This document shows, piece by piece, positions 7,825 through 15,635 of a DNA stretch of 42,308 nt. The DNA comes from Opitutales bacterium (GTDB lineage: Bacteria > Verrucomicrobiota > Verrucomicrobiia > Opitutales > UBA2995). The first letter of the stretch is position 1; each line of letters starts with the position of its first letter. Position numbers and translations under genes: made by a program. The notes under the pieces were generated by a model. The model made no database searches. It had not been told where the DNA came from and saw only the letters and a list, made by a program, of their open reading frames with translations. The DNA lies in assembly GCA_022824405.1 (NCBI GenBank), contig JAJDZZ010000060.1:1-42308 (forward strand), in the 5' to 3' direction.

Positions 7825-8574
7825 ATGAAAAAGCTGATCGTATTCCTCCTGCTCTTTCTCCCCATCTGGATGGGGGGAAATACCTCCAAAGAAGATCCGT
7901 CCGCGGACGATGGCTGGATTACCTTGTTCAATGGGAAGGACCTTACCGGCTGGGAAGTAAAAACGGACGCCGCCAAAGGCATCTGGACGGTTCGGGACGG
8001 GGTCATCGATTGCCAGCCGCGGCTTCAACCCCGAGGAGACAAGAGCCTGTGGGGAACGAAAAGCTACCGGGATTTCGAGCTCCTGGTGGATTGGCGCATC
8101 AAGGAAAAAAAAGGCATTTACCGGGTGCCGGTGGTGCTGCCGGATGGAAGTTATCAATTGGACGATGAGGGCAACCGGGTTGTGCATCCGCAACCCGGGG
8201 CCGATTCCGGGATTTACCTGCGGGGCACCAACCGGGCCCAGATCAATATCTGGTGCTGGCCCATCGGGTCCGGAGAAGTCTACGCTTACCGAAACAACCA
8301 GAAGGATCCCGTGATCCGCGCCGGAGTTACGCCCAAGGTAAAGGCGGACCATCCGGTGGGGGAATGGAATACGTTCCACATCACCATGAAGGGCGACCGG
8401 CTAACCGTGGCGCTCAATGGCCGGACCGTGCTGGATAACGCCCAATTGCCCGGGGTACCGGATGAAGGTCCCATTGCCCTGCAACACCACGGAGGATACG
8501 ATGAGGAAAAAGATGAATGGAACGGAGCTTCCAGCCTGGTTCAATTTCGCAACATCCGTATCAAACCCCTCTGA
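7825..8574 (+). CDS. DUF1080 protein (3-keto-disaccharide hydrolase-like domain), exported
   Basis: Secreted 249-residue protein with a signal peptide (MKKLIVFLLLFLPIW) followed directly by the DUF1080 lectin-like jelly-roll fold: GWITLFNGKDLTGWEV, IWTVRDGVIDCQP, DSGIYLRGTNRAQI, and the C-terminal IALQHHGG...VQFRNIRIKPL. Members are described as 3-keto-glycoside hydrolases or carbohydrate-binding proteins. Start: ATG at 7825 gives the best signal peptide; an in-frame ATG at 7813 adds four residues. It lies 43 bases before a sulfatase and is probably co-transcribed with it, pointing to shared work on an extracytoplasmic carbohydrate. The frame is open further upstream through the TTTGTGCC repeats, which is probably not meaningful. 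Confidence 0.88.
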   Translation: MKKLIVFLLLFLPIWMGGNTSKEDPSADDGWITLFNGKDLTGWEVKTDAAKGIWTVRDGVIDCQPRLQPRGDKSLWGTKSYRDFELLVDWRIKEKKGIYRVPVVLPDGSYQLDDEGNRVVHPQPGADSGIYLRGTNRAQINIWCWPIGSGEVYAYRNNQKDPVIRAGVTPKVKADHPVGEWNTFHITMKGDRLTVALNGRTVLDNAQLPGVPDEGPIALQHHGGYDEEKDEWNGASSLVQFRNIRIKPL

Positions 8575-8617
8575 AGTAACCCGGTAAAAGCTTCTCCAAA
8601 CCCATTCGGTCTTTCTC

Positions 8618-10015
8618 ATGAAGCGCGTTACAGCACTATTTCTCCTGTCAGTTTTCTTTACCGTCGTCCAGGTTCGCGCGGACCAGGATCCACCCAACTT
8701 CGTGGTCATTTTCTGTGACGATCTCGGCTATGGCGACCTGGGCAGTTTCGGGCATCCCACCATTCGAACCCCCCACCTCGACCGGATGGCAGAGGAAGGA
8801 CAAAAGTGGACCCAATTTTATTCCGCCGATCCGGTTTGCACCCCCAGCCGGGCCGGCCTGTTGACGGGTCGATATCCCGTCCGCAATGGCATGAGTTCAG
8901 TCGCGCGAGTGGTGCTTTTCCCGAATTCATCGGGCGGTCTGCCGCAGGAGGAAGTTACCATTGCCGAAATGCTCAAACAGAAAAATTACGCCACTGCCGC
9001 GGTTGGCAAGTGGCACCTCGGACACCTGCCCCGGCACCTGCCCATGACCCAGGGGTTCGATTCCTATTACGGCATCCCTTATTCCAACGATATGGACAAG
9101 GTTTCCGGCTCCGCCAGATACCTGAGCAGCGACCCGGACTTTTATCCGGACACCACAAATTACAATGTCCCGCTCTTGGAGGGAGACCGGGAAATTGAAC
9201 GACCGGCCGATCAGAACACCATAACCCGTCGTTTCACCGAAAAAGCGGTTGCGTTTATCAAAGCCAACCGGGATAGGCCGTTCTTCCTCTACCTGGCTCA
9301 TTCCATGCCCCACATCCCGCTCTTTACGGGGGAGAAATTCAGGGGAAAAAGCATTCGCGGAGTGTATGGGGACGTCATCGAGGAGATCGATTGGAGCGTG
9401 GGCCAAGTCCTGGACTCCTTGCGGGAGTTGCAACTGGACAAAAAAACCGTGGCCGTATTTTCCTCCGATAACGGCCCCTGGCTCGCTTTCAAAACCCACG
9501 GAGGATCCGCCGGCCCGCTAAGGGCGGGAAAAGGCACCAACTTCGAGGGCGGTCAGCGCGTTCCCACCATCTTCTGGGGTCCCGGCCACATCAAACCGGG
9601 TGTAGTGGACGGAATGGGATCCGCCATCGACCTGATGAGCACATTCGCCAGCCTGGCCAAGGTCCAAACGCCCGAGGACCGAAAAATGGACAGCTACGAT
9701 CTTTCCCCGGCTTTGCTGGGCACGGGAAAGAGCCCGCGCCACGAGTTTTTCTACTGGAATCGCGGCGTGCTTCACGCCGTGCGTTCGGGACCCTGGAAAT
9801 TGCACATGCAGCAACGCCATTTCATTAATTACGGCAGAGTGGTTCATCTGGATAAACCTGAGCTCTACAACGTGGAAAAGGACATTTCGGAGGCCTATGA
9901 CGTAGCCGACACCCACCCCGATATCGTAGCCCGCCTTTTAGAGAAATTTCGCAAACATGAGCTGGACGCCGAGGATTCCCTGCCCGACCAACTCGCAGCC
10001 AGGATTGCGAAATAA
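8618..10015 (+). CDS. Type I sulfatase (arylsulfatase A-like), exported
   Basis: Formylglycine sulfatase of 465 residues. A Sec signal occupies residues 1-21 (ending VQVRA). The metal-binding Asp pair is at 34-35 (CDDLGYGD), the canonical activation motif CTPSR has Cys74, and GKWHLG and SSDNGP supply the usual active-site His/Lys and metal ligands. The C-terminal ELYNVEKDISEAYDVADTHP is characteristic. It would act in the periplasm or outside the cell on a sulfated carbohydrate. It follows the DUF1080 gene. Its TAA stop (10013-10015) runs straight into one arm of a repeat shared with the convergent gene at 10188. Confidence 0.94.
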   Translation: MKRVTALFLLSVFFTVVQVRADQDPPNFVVIFCDDLGYGDLGSFGHPTIRTPHLDRMAEEGQKWTQFYSADPVCTPSRAGLLTGRYPVRNGMSSVARVVLFPNSSGGLPQEEVTIAEMLKQKNYATAAVGKWHLGHLPRHLPMTQGFDSYYGIPYSNDMDKVSGSARYLSSDPDFYPDTTNYNVPLLEGDREIERPADQNTITRRFTEKAVAFIKANRDRPFFLYLAHSMPHIPLFTGEKFRGKSIRGVYGDVIEEIDWSVGQVLDSLRELQLDKKTVAVFSSDNGPWLAFKTHGGSAGPLRAGKGTNFEGGQRVPTIFWGPGHIKPGVVDGMGSAIDLMSTFASLAKVQTPEDRKMDSYDLSPALLGTGKSPRHEFFYWNRGVLHAVRSGPWKLHMQQRHFINYGRVVHLDKPELYNVEKDISEAYDVADTHPDIVARLLEKFRKHELDAEDSLPDQLAARIAK

Positions 10016-10219
10016 CCACAAAATGCACAAAAGGCGCAAAATTGAGGTATCGGAAATTACTGAATAAATTTTCGAATTTGGAGTTTTTTAGAACCAAAAT
10101 TTATTAGTAACCCATGACACATTTCAGAGGCTCTCAAATTTGTCATCTTCCTAACCATATCTGCTAACCTATTGATTTCAGATACATTCATTTTGTGTCT
10201 TTTGTGCTTTTTGTGGTTT
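10014..10219. repeat. Inverted pair of ACCACAAAAnGCACAAAAG repeats between convergent genes
   Basis: Arm 10014-10043 and the reverse complement of arm 10190-10219 agree at 27 of 30 bases (core CCACAAAAnGCACAAAAG). The left arm starts inside the stop codon of the sulfatase. The right arm lies inside the 3' end of the minus-strand PLP enzyme gene and encodes its last residues. About 146 bases of AT-rich, gene-free sequence separate them. The pair could form a bidirectional terminator-like stem. Confidence 0.8.
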
Positions 10220-11330
10220 CAGAAAAGGCATCAAACCGGTAACGGGCGGAAACCTTCCAGCGCTTGGTAACCGTGCCATTTTCGACAATATTCACATGGT
10301 CGTAAAGCGCGACCGTGGGACAAATGTGGTTGGGGATGCCCAGGTAGGCATCGCCGACTCTGATTTCATCCCATCGATCGGTCTTTGCCACCAAATGCTC
10401 TTCGCTATGACCGACGTATTCAGCATCTTCCAAACCCAACAGCCGGACTCGTGGGTGTGGCATTTCAGAGGCAACCGCCTTATGACCAAGATCGAAGCAC
10501 ACGTATTGCGGGGCCGGTTTGCTCACCACGCGGGTCAATAGTAGCGCGGCGCAATGGAAGGGAAGATCGGTCAGATTATCCAGGTTCTTGAAATCCCAAA
10601 GCAAAGTTGTTCCGGGACTCAACTCCACACCCTCCCGCCGGGCATGAACGGGAAACGAGGTAGAACCTCCAGCTACGATTTGAGGTGGAAAAAATCCAAA
10701 TCGCTGCAACTGGAGAATCAATTCCTTGACCGGAGCGAAGGCCTTATCGACCCGTTTTGTCCGAACATCCATGGGTAATCCAAAAATATGCCCGTCGTAA
10801 ACGTGCAGGCCGCGGACATCCAGAAAAGGCATTTCGTGGAGGAGCTTGTAGCGCGCGATTGCTTCCGGACCGGGTAGCGCCCCGGTGCGGTTCATGCCGA
10901 CATTGACGTCGAGAAAAGCGCCCAATCTTATGGATTCCGCAGCACAGGCCCGGTTCAATTTTCGGATGATCCCGGTGTCGTCCAGGACCACCGAAAACGT
11001 GGCGTCCGGAAACGTCTTGGCCAATTGCACATACCGGGTAATTTCAGGCCCGACGGGTTGTATGGCCAGAAGGATGTCCCCGGCCTTCTCCTTTCCCAGC
11101 ATTTCCGCTTCCGCCAAAGTAGCGCATTTGAATTTTCCGATCCCCGCTGCCATTTGCATGCGAACGATTTCGGCCAGCTTGTGGGTTTTTACGTGGGGCC
11201 GCAGGCGCCGGGCATCACCGGCAATCTCGAGCATCGACCGAATGTTGTCTCTTACCCGGTCGGGATAAATGAGCAATGCGGGAGAGGAAACCCGGTCGAC
11301 CTGGGGCAGCGCTTTTGGCAAGGAAGACAT
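10188..11330 (-). CDS. D-threonine aldolase/D-serine dehydratase-like PLP enzyme (alanine racemase N-terminal fold)
   Basis: Cytoplasmic fold-type III PLP enzyme of 380 residues, probably acting on a D-3-hydroxyamino acid. Seen: PLP-lysine motif RPHVKTHK (Lys48), the barrel segment FLDVNVGMNRTG, GGSTSFPVHA, and the C-terminal metal-site motif NHICPTVALYD with paired His and Cys typical of the DSD1/D-TA family. Start: ATG at 11330 matches the family N-terminus (SSPALLIYPDRVRDNI); the frame is open further but overlaps the divergent gene at 11424. Odd: the last residues (SETTKSTKDTK) and the stop codon are encoded by the intergenic repeat arm 10190-10219, so the gene tail has been replaced or extended by the repeat. 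Confidence 0.88.
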   Translation of the reverse strand: MSSLPKALPQVDRVSSPALLIYPDRVRDNIRSMLEIAGDARRLRPHVKTHKLAEIVRMQMAAGIGKFKCATLAEAEMLGKEKAGDILLAIQPVGPEITRYVQLAKTFPDATFSVVLDDTGIIRKLNRACAAESIRLGAFLDVNVGMNRTGALPGPEAIARYKLLHEMPFLDVRGLHVYDGHIFGLPMDVRTKRVDKAFAPVKELILQLQRFGFFPPQIVAGGSTSFPVHARREGVELSPGTTLLWDFKNLDNLTDLPFHCAALLLTRVVSKPAPQYVCFDLGHKAVASEMPHPRVRLLGLEDAEYVGHSEEHLVAKTDRWDEIRVGDAYLGIPNHICPTVALYDHVNIVENGTVTKRWKVSARYRFDAFSETTKSTKDTK

Positions 11331-11423
11331 TGCAGCCAAGATGGTTGAAAAAAGTCCATAGGACAAGACGTAAGAAGCTATTCCGGACTTCCCAAACCCC
11401 TTTGAATCCACCACTCTTTTCCC

Positions 11424-12452
11424 ATGGCTACCCCTTCTTACAACGTCGGAATCATCGGATATGGCTGGGCCGCCACCGCCCATATCGATGCCATCAACGC
11501 AACAAGGCAGGCATCGGTCGGAGCTGTTTATTCTTCCCGCAAGCTTGATGCGGGAGAATTGAGCGCCCGCTACGGCTCTACCATCAAGGCCTACCGGGAT
11601 TTGGACCACTTGTTATCGGATCCGGCCATCGACACCGTCTCCATCACTTCCTATCCCAGTCAGCACAAGGATCAGGCCGTGGCCGCGGCGGGCGCCGGGA
11701 AAAACCTCATCATCGAAAAGCCCTTGGCCCTGACCCTGGAGGATTGCAGAGCCATTCAGAAGGCCGTGCATAGAGCGGGGGTCAAGGCCTGCGTCTGTTT
11801 TGAGGTGCGGTTTATCAGCCAGTTTCAGACCACTCGCCAAATCATCGATGAAGGCCTGCTGGGAAAGCTTCACTACGGAGAGGTCGACTATTACCACGGC
11901 ATCGGTCCCTGGTATGGGCAATACCGCTGGAATACGAGCAGGGAAGAGGGAGGGTCCAGTCTTCTTTCCGCCGGTTGTCACGCCTTGGATGCCCTGCTGC
12001 TGTGCTTGGGCGACGACGTAACCACGGTGTCGTCCATGTCGACCCAATCCAATCACGGTATTTTTTCCAAGTACGCCTACCCTACCACTTCCGTCACTCT
12101 GCTCCAATTTGCCAGCGGAGCGGTGGGAAAGGTCGCTTCCGTGATCGATTGCTTTCAGCCCTACTATTTTCACACCCACCTGGTAGGCAGCGAAGGGAGC
12201 TTGTTGGATAACAAACTCTACTCCAACAAACTTCATCTCCGGGACAAAAAATGGTCGCAACTTCCCATGGCTCTGGCCGACTCGGGCGACGTATCGGACC
12301 ATCCTTACCAAGCCCAGTTTCAGGCCTTTTTCGACGCGCTGGATAAGGGCGAAGACATGCCCCTCACCTCCCTGGATCAATCCCTGAAATCCTTCGAGGT
12401 CATCTTTGCGGCGGACAAATCAGCCGAAATAGGAAGGCCGATTTCACTGTAA
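11424..12452 (+). CDS. Gfo/Idh/MocA family oxidoreductase
   Basis: NAD(P)-dependent dehydrogenase-family protein of 342 residues. The Rossmann motif is VGIIGYGWAATAH, EKP is intact (IIEKPLALTL), and the C-terminal domain motif GGSSLLSAGCHALDALLLCLG carries the conserved catalytic-region His. It is transcribed away from the PLP enzyme gene with 93 bases between the two starts, which must hold both promoters. It is followed by a repeat-filled gap and then a convergent TIM-barrel isomerase/epimerase, a common partner family in sugar inversion. Substrate unknown. Confidence 0.9.
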   Translation: MATPSYNVGIIGYGWAATAHIDAINATRQASVGAVYSSRKLDAGELSARYGSTIKAYRDLDHLLSDPAIDTVSITSYPSQHKDQAVAAAGAGKNLIIEKPLALTLEDCRAIQKAVHRAGVKACVCFEVRFISQFQTTRQIIDEGLLGKLHYGEVDYYHGIGPWYGQYRWNTSREEGGSSLLSAGCHALDALLLCLGDDVTTVSSMSTQSNHGIFSKYAYPTTSVTLLQFASGAVGKVASVIDCFQPYYFHTHLVGSEGSLLDNKLYSNKLHLRDKKWSQLPMALADSGDVSDHPYQAQFQAFFDALDKGEDMPLTSLDQSLKSFEVIFAADKSAEIGRPISL

Positions 12453-12534
12453 CAACCAGCCCTGTCCTGCCGTAGCCTTCACACGAACCAGGATCCGTGG
12501 TCCATTCCTCATTATCGCCCCCGACACCCCTGCC

Positions 12535-12603
12535 TCTCGCAAAGGTCGCCAAGAAACGCCAAGGAATCCGGCTTTGCCGGAGCAAGAGTTAACGGAGGGG
12601 GGA
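12535..12603 (+). repeat. CTCGCAAAGGTCGCCAAG module plus 47-bp repeat copy 2
   Basis: CTCTCGCAAAGGTCGCCAAGAAACGC (about 12536-12560) is a module also seen, diverged, at about 18610-18635, 36153-36172 and 42180-42210. It runs into 12557-12603, which repeats 133-179 with two differences over 47 bases and contains the hairpin TCCGGC-TTT-GCCGGA. Confidence 0.8.
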
Positions 12604-12694
12604 CATTCCTGTCCCCCACCACGCCGTAGACCTCTGGCGAAGGCGGGTCCCTCACTCGAAATACAAGGGGGACAGGAATGTCCCCCCTCCGTTA
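12590..12694. mobile_element. 105-bp element with perfect 28-bp inverted repeats, each containing its own hairpin
   Basis: Arms 12590-12617 and 12667-12694 are perfect 28-bp reverse complements (core GGGGGGACATTCCTGTCCCC). Each arm also folds on itself (GGGGACA..TGTCCCC), so the element is nested. The 49-base centre has no gene. Half of the left flank is shared with position 133-179, where the hairpin arms are absent. This fits a REP/MITE-type structured repeat. Confidence 0.75.
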
Positions 12695-12814
12695 TTTTCG
12701 ATCACGATTTATCTCTGAAATTCTTCTCCCCCATTCCATCACTCCCCCATTCCTAATTGCGCCCTTGGGCGCTTCTCCCCCTCTGTGTTCTCTGTGTCCT
12801 CTGTGGTTTCTTAT
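12695..12814. repeat. Intergenic mosaic repeat block (rest of gap 12453-12814)
   Basis: Contains CGATCACGATT (12699-12709), CCATTCCATCACTCCCCCATTCCTAATT, the hairpin GCGCCC-TT-GGGCGC (12759-12772) and CTCTGTGTTCTCTGTGTCCTCTGTGG (about 12780-12806). The last module sits directly against the 3' end of the minus-strand gene at 12815. No gene is supported here. Confidence 0.75.
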
Positions 12815-13666
12815 TCAGGCCGTCACCAGATTTTCCAGCCGCTTGGCATATTCGACCCAAACCCGGCGGGCTTCACCCGACTCATCGATATCCTGCCCGG
12901 CATGAATGGCGGCCTTCAGGTGGGGTTCGATGGACAGCCAGCCGTCGTAGCCGGTTGCTTCCAGATCATCCAATATCCGCTTTTGCAGGGGATCTTCATC
13001 GACGTAGCAAGCCACCAATTTCCCTTCTTCCAGGCCGGGTTTGGCCGCTTTTATGTGAACGTGGGTAATATGGCTTCGGCAGGCTTGGTAATAGGCCCAG
13101 GTGGCCTTAAGGTCCTGCTCGTGCAGGCTGTTGTTTCCCGTATCGAAAATCAACTGAAAGCAGGAATTATCCACCGCCTCCACCAGTTCCAAAAAACCCT
13201 CGGCTGTCTCACCGTATCCGGAACAATTTTCGTGGCCGAGGATTATCCCCTCCCCTTCGGCCATGGTTGCCAATTCTTTCAAGCGCCTGACCGTCTCCGC
13301 TTTCCATTCCGACCGACTGAGGGGATTGTTGGCGGAATTCGGATACGACATGATCCGTAAAAACTTGCATTGGGCCTGACGCATGCGGGGAGCGGCGCGT
13401 TTCAGTTCATCGATATCCAATTGAAAATCAGTATTGATGGCCCGGGCCCAGTTTCCGATTTGTCCCCCAAAACCAACCACCGAAATGCCTTCGGACTGCA
13501 ATTGCTCCCACGTCTTCTTCCACTCGTCATCCGTCTGGTCGCAGACGTTTTTCCCATCGATCAACCGAAGCTCGATGGCGTCCCACCCAACCTCCTTGAG
13601 AGTGGAAATTTGTTCTGCCAGGGTCTTCTCCGCTTCGTCGGTAAATCCGGTCAATTTAAAGGGCAT
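12815..13666 (-). CDS. Sugar phosphate isomerase/epimerase (xylose isomerase-like TIM barrel)
   Basis: Cytoplasmic AP-endonuclease-2/xylose-isomerase-fold protein of 283 residues. Barrel strands carry the usual metal ligands: WDAIELRLIDG near the N-terminus, IILGHENCSGYG (Glu-Asn), LIFDTGNN, THVHIKA with paired His, and the C-terminal GYDGWLSIEPHL (Glu). Family members isomerise or epimerise sugars, inositols or hydroxypyruvate. It is convergent with the Gfo/Idh/MocA gene at 11424; such pairs often serve the same sugar. A lone HicB-like gene lies 39 bases upstream on the same strand. Confidence 0.86.
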   Translation of the reverse strand: MPFKLTGFTDEAEKTLAEQISTLKEVGWDAIELRLIDGKNVCDQTDDEWKKTWEQLQSEGISVVGFGGQIGNWARAINTDFQLDIDELKRAAPRMRQAQCKFLRIMSYPNSANNPLSRSEWKAETVRRLKELATMAEGEGIILGHENCSGYGETAEGFLELVEAVDNSCFQLIFDTGNNSLHEQDLKATWAYYQACRSHITHVHIKAAKPGLEEGKLVACYVDEDPLQKRILDDLEATGYDGWLSIEPHLKAAIHAGQDIDESGEARRVWVEYAKRLENLVTA

Positions 13667-13705
13667 GGGATCGGATTTATGGGATCGCGCGCCAGAAGGT
13701 CAAAT

Positions 13706-13900
13706 TCAATACACTTCCTCGTGAAGTCGATGCTCGATCTCGGCATTTGAAGCTGTCTCGAAGAACAACTCCAATGCCTCCTGCAAATTTTTTCGAGCCT
13801 CAGCCACCGTAGCGCCCTGACTGGCGATGTCCAACTCGGGGCAGAGGGCGACATAGCCATCGCCTTCGCGTTCGATAATTGCTGTCCACTGTCTGGTCAT
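13706..13900 (-). CDS. HicB-like antitoxin domain protein (no HicA partner)
   Basis: Small 64-residue protein that matches the partial RNase-H-like HicB fold: WTAIIEREGDGYVALCPELDIASQGATVAEARKNLQEALELFF, broken here by the usual glycine-rich turn. It lacks the C-terminal DNA-binding helix-turn-helix of longer HicB antitoxins. No HicA mRNA-interferase frame is present on either side, so it is an orphan or a remnant of a toxin-antitoxin pair. The ATG at 13900 is used; a GTG precedes it. It could share a transcript with the isomerase downstream. The gap 13904-14059 shows nothing else. Confidence 0.75.
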   Translation of the reverse strand: MTRQWTAIIEREGDGYVALCPELDIASQGATVAEARKNLQEALELFFETASNAEIEHRLHEEVY

Positions 13901-14059
13901 CACTAACCTGGATTTCGAAGAAAATAGTCTCCTGGTTTACCTTATCTGCTAATATTCAGGAATATACGAAGAAAAGCAGGTCAAAACCGCGAGGAGAAAA
14001 AACCATCAAACAACACTGCGTCTGACAAGGTTAAAAGGACTGCGAGTAAACATTGATAA

Positions 14060-15514
14060 TTACCCGATCAATTCCTGAATCACTTCCCCCCCGAACTGGG
14101 AGAGTTGCTGGAAGCGCCCGGCGTGGAAGTAGGTCAGGCGATTGTCATCCAGGCCGAGCAGGTGCAAAAGGGTCACGTGCACGTCGCGTATGGGATGCAC
14201 CACGTCCACTGCTTCGGCTCCGATGTCGTCGGTTGCCCCAATGGTGTGGCCTGCATTGATTCCACCCCCGGCAAACCACATGGGCATGGCTTGGGAGTTG
14301 TGATCGCGCCCATAGGTAGTGCCGCCATCGCGGATGCCATTGTCCGGACTGCGGCCAAATTCCCCGCACCAGATTATGAGCGTTTCATCCAGCATGCCAC
14401 GCGCCTTCAGGTCCTTGATCAAACCGGCCATGGGTTTGTCGATGCTGGTGATGCGCGCTCCATGGGCCCTCTCCAGAAAATCGTGGGAATCCCAGCCACC
14501 GGAATAAACTTGAATGAAGCGCACCCCCTTTTCGACGAGACGACGAGCCAGTAGAAGTTTGCGGCCAAATACCTCTGTATCATCATTTCCGATACCATAA
14601 AGTTCCTTGGTCTTCTCATCTTCCTGATCGATATCGAGGATACCCGGCACTTGCATCTGCATGCGGAAAGCCAGTTCGTAGTTGGCCATGCGGGCCTGCA
14701 GGTCATCCTGCCAAGGATGCTTTTCCAGATGGTCGTGATTGAAGCGGCTGAGCAAATCCAGGTTCTTGCGCTGGTGTTCCGTGGTTACCCCAGGCGGAGG
14801 TTTCAGGTCGAGGATGGGGGTGCCCTGGGAACGCAACGGTGTGCCCTGGTAGTGAGCCGGCAAAAATCCGTTGCTCCAATTGGGGGAACCTCCTTGCGGA
14901 TATGCCACCTCAGGCAATACGATAAATCCGGGCAAATCCTGATTCTCAGAGCCCAGACCATAAGTGACCCAGGACCCCATGGCCGGATCTCCGCCAAACC
15001 GGTTTCCCGTATTCATGTGGAACAATGCGGTGGGATGGTTGACCGACTCCGCTTGGCAACCCCGGTAAAAACAGATGTCGTCGGCCACCTCGGCCAAGTG
15101 GACCCATTTTTCCGTCATCCAGGCTCCGGACTGGCCCACTTGCCTCGCATTCCAGGGACTTTGCACGTAGTAGCGAGTGCCGCTCTCCATGGCCGATACA
15201 TTTTCCCCGCTCCGGGTAAAGTTCTGCAGGTGAATTCGGTTGAGCTGCGGTTTCGGATCGAAGGTGTCGATATGACTGGGTCCTCCCTCCATCATGAGGA
15301 AAATGACGTTCTTGGCCCTGGCGGAATGATGCGGTTGCTTAACCGAAAGGGGACCCTTGGTCTTGGCGGCAGATCCGTTCAGGCTCGATGGCAGCATGCT
15401 GGCGAGTGCAATGCTTCCCAAGCTGGCCCCCATACTGTAAATGAAATCGCGGCGGTTCAACTGCTTGGCTGTCGCCATGTTCTGCAGGATTTCCTGTTTC
15501 AGCTTTTTATTCAT
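14060..15514 (-). CDS. DUF1501 family protein, Tat-exported
   Basis: Exported protein of 484 residues from the sulfatase-like alkaline phosphatase superfamily fold, function unknown. A twin-arginine signal is visible (LNRRDFIYSMGASLG, Arg21-Arg22). Family segments follow: NVIFLMMEGGPSHIDTFDPKP, NHPTALFHMNTGNRFGGDPAMGSWVTYGLG, IQVYSGGWDSHD, IIWCGEFGRSPD and TYGRDHNSQAMPMWFAGGGI. In Planctomycetes and Verrucomicrobia it is regularly encoded right after a DUF1549/DUF1553 cytochrome protein, as here (121-base gap holding a REP-like element). The pair is thought to act together on extracellular carbohydrate, but no reaction is established. Confidence 0.93.
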   Translation of the reverse strand: MNKKLKQEILQNMATAKQLNRRDFIYSMGASLGSIALASMLPSSLNGSAAKTKGPLSVKQPHHSARAKNVIFLMMEGGPSHIDTFDPKPQLNRIHLQNFTRSGENVSAMESGTRYYVQSPWNARQVGQSGAWMTEKWVHLAEVADDICFYRGCQAESVNHPTALFHMNTGNRFGGDPAMGSWVTYGLGSENQDLPGFIVLPEVAYPQGGSPNWSNGFLPAHYQGTPLRSQGTPILDLKPPPGVTTEHQRKNLDLLSRFNHDHLEKHPWQDDLQARMANYELAFRMQMQVPGILDIDQEDEKTKELYGIGNDDTEVFGRKLLLARRLVEKGVRFIQVYSGGWDSHDFLERAHGARITSIDKPMAGLIKDLKARGMLDETLIIWCGEFGRSPDNGIRDGGTTYGRDHNSQAMPMWFAGGGINAGHTIGATDDIGAEAVDVVHPIRDVHVTLLHLLGLDDNRLTYFHAGRFQQLSQFGGEVIQELIG

Positions 15515-15540
15515 GACTTCCTAGGTCCTTTCAATAGTTC

Positions 15541-15612
15541 GGCACTGCGAGGACGCAGTAGCCCTACCCCAACCATCAATATCGGTAGGGCAAGAGCATC
15601 CCTGCTCTGCCG
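15541..15612. repeat. REP-like inverted pair with covarying hairpins
   Basis: Two head-to-head units joined through GCCCTACC (15561-15568) and GGTAGGGC (15584-15591). The left unit has hairpin CTGCG-AGGA-CGCAG (15545-15558). The right unit has AGAGCA-TCCC-TGCTCT (15593-15608) followed by GCCG. Compared with 2052-2080, the right-hand stem differs at several positions but pairing and the TCCC loop are kept. It lies between two genes that are probably co-transcribed. Confidence 0.78.
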
Positions 15613-15635
15613 CTATAAGTTCCGATAATTGCGAT

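Noticed and set aside
11613-12380. Minus-strand open frame of about 255 codons
   Set aside because: Antisense shadow of the Gfo/Idh/MocA gene at 11424-12452.
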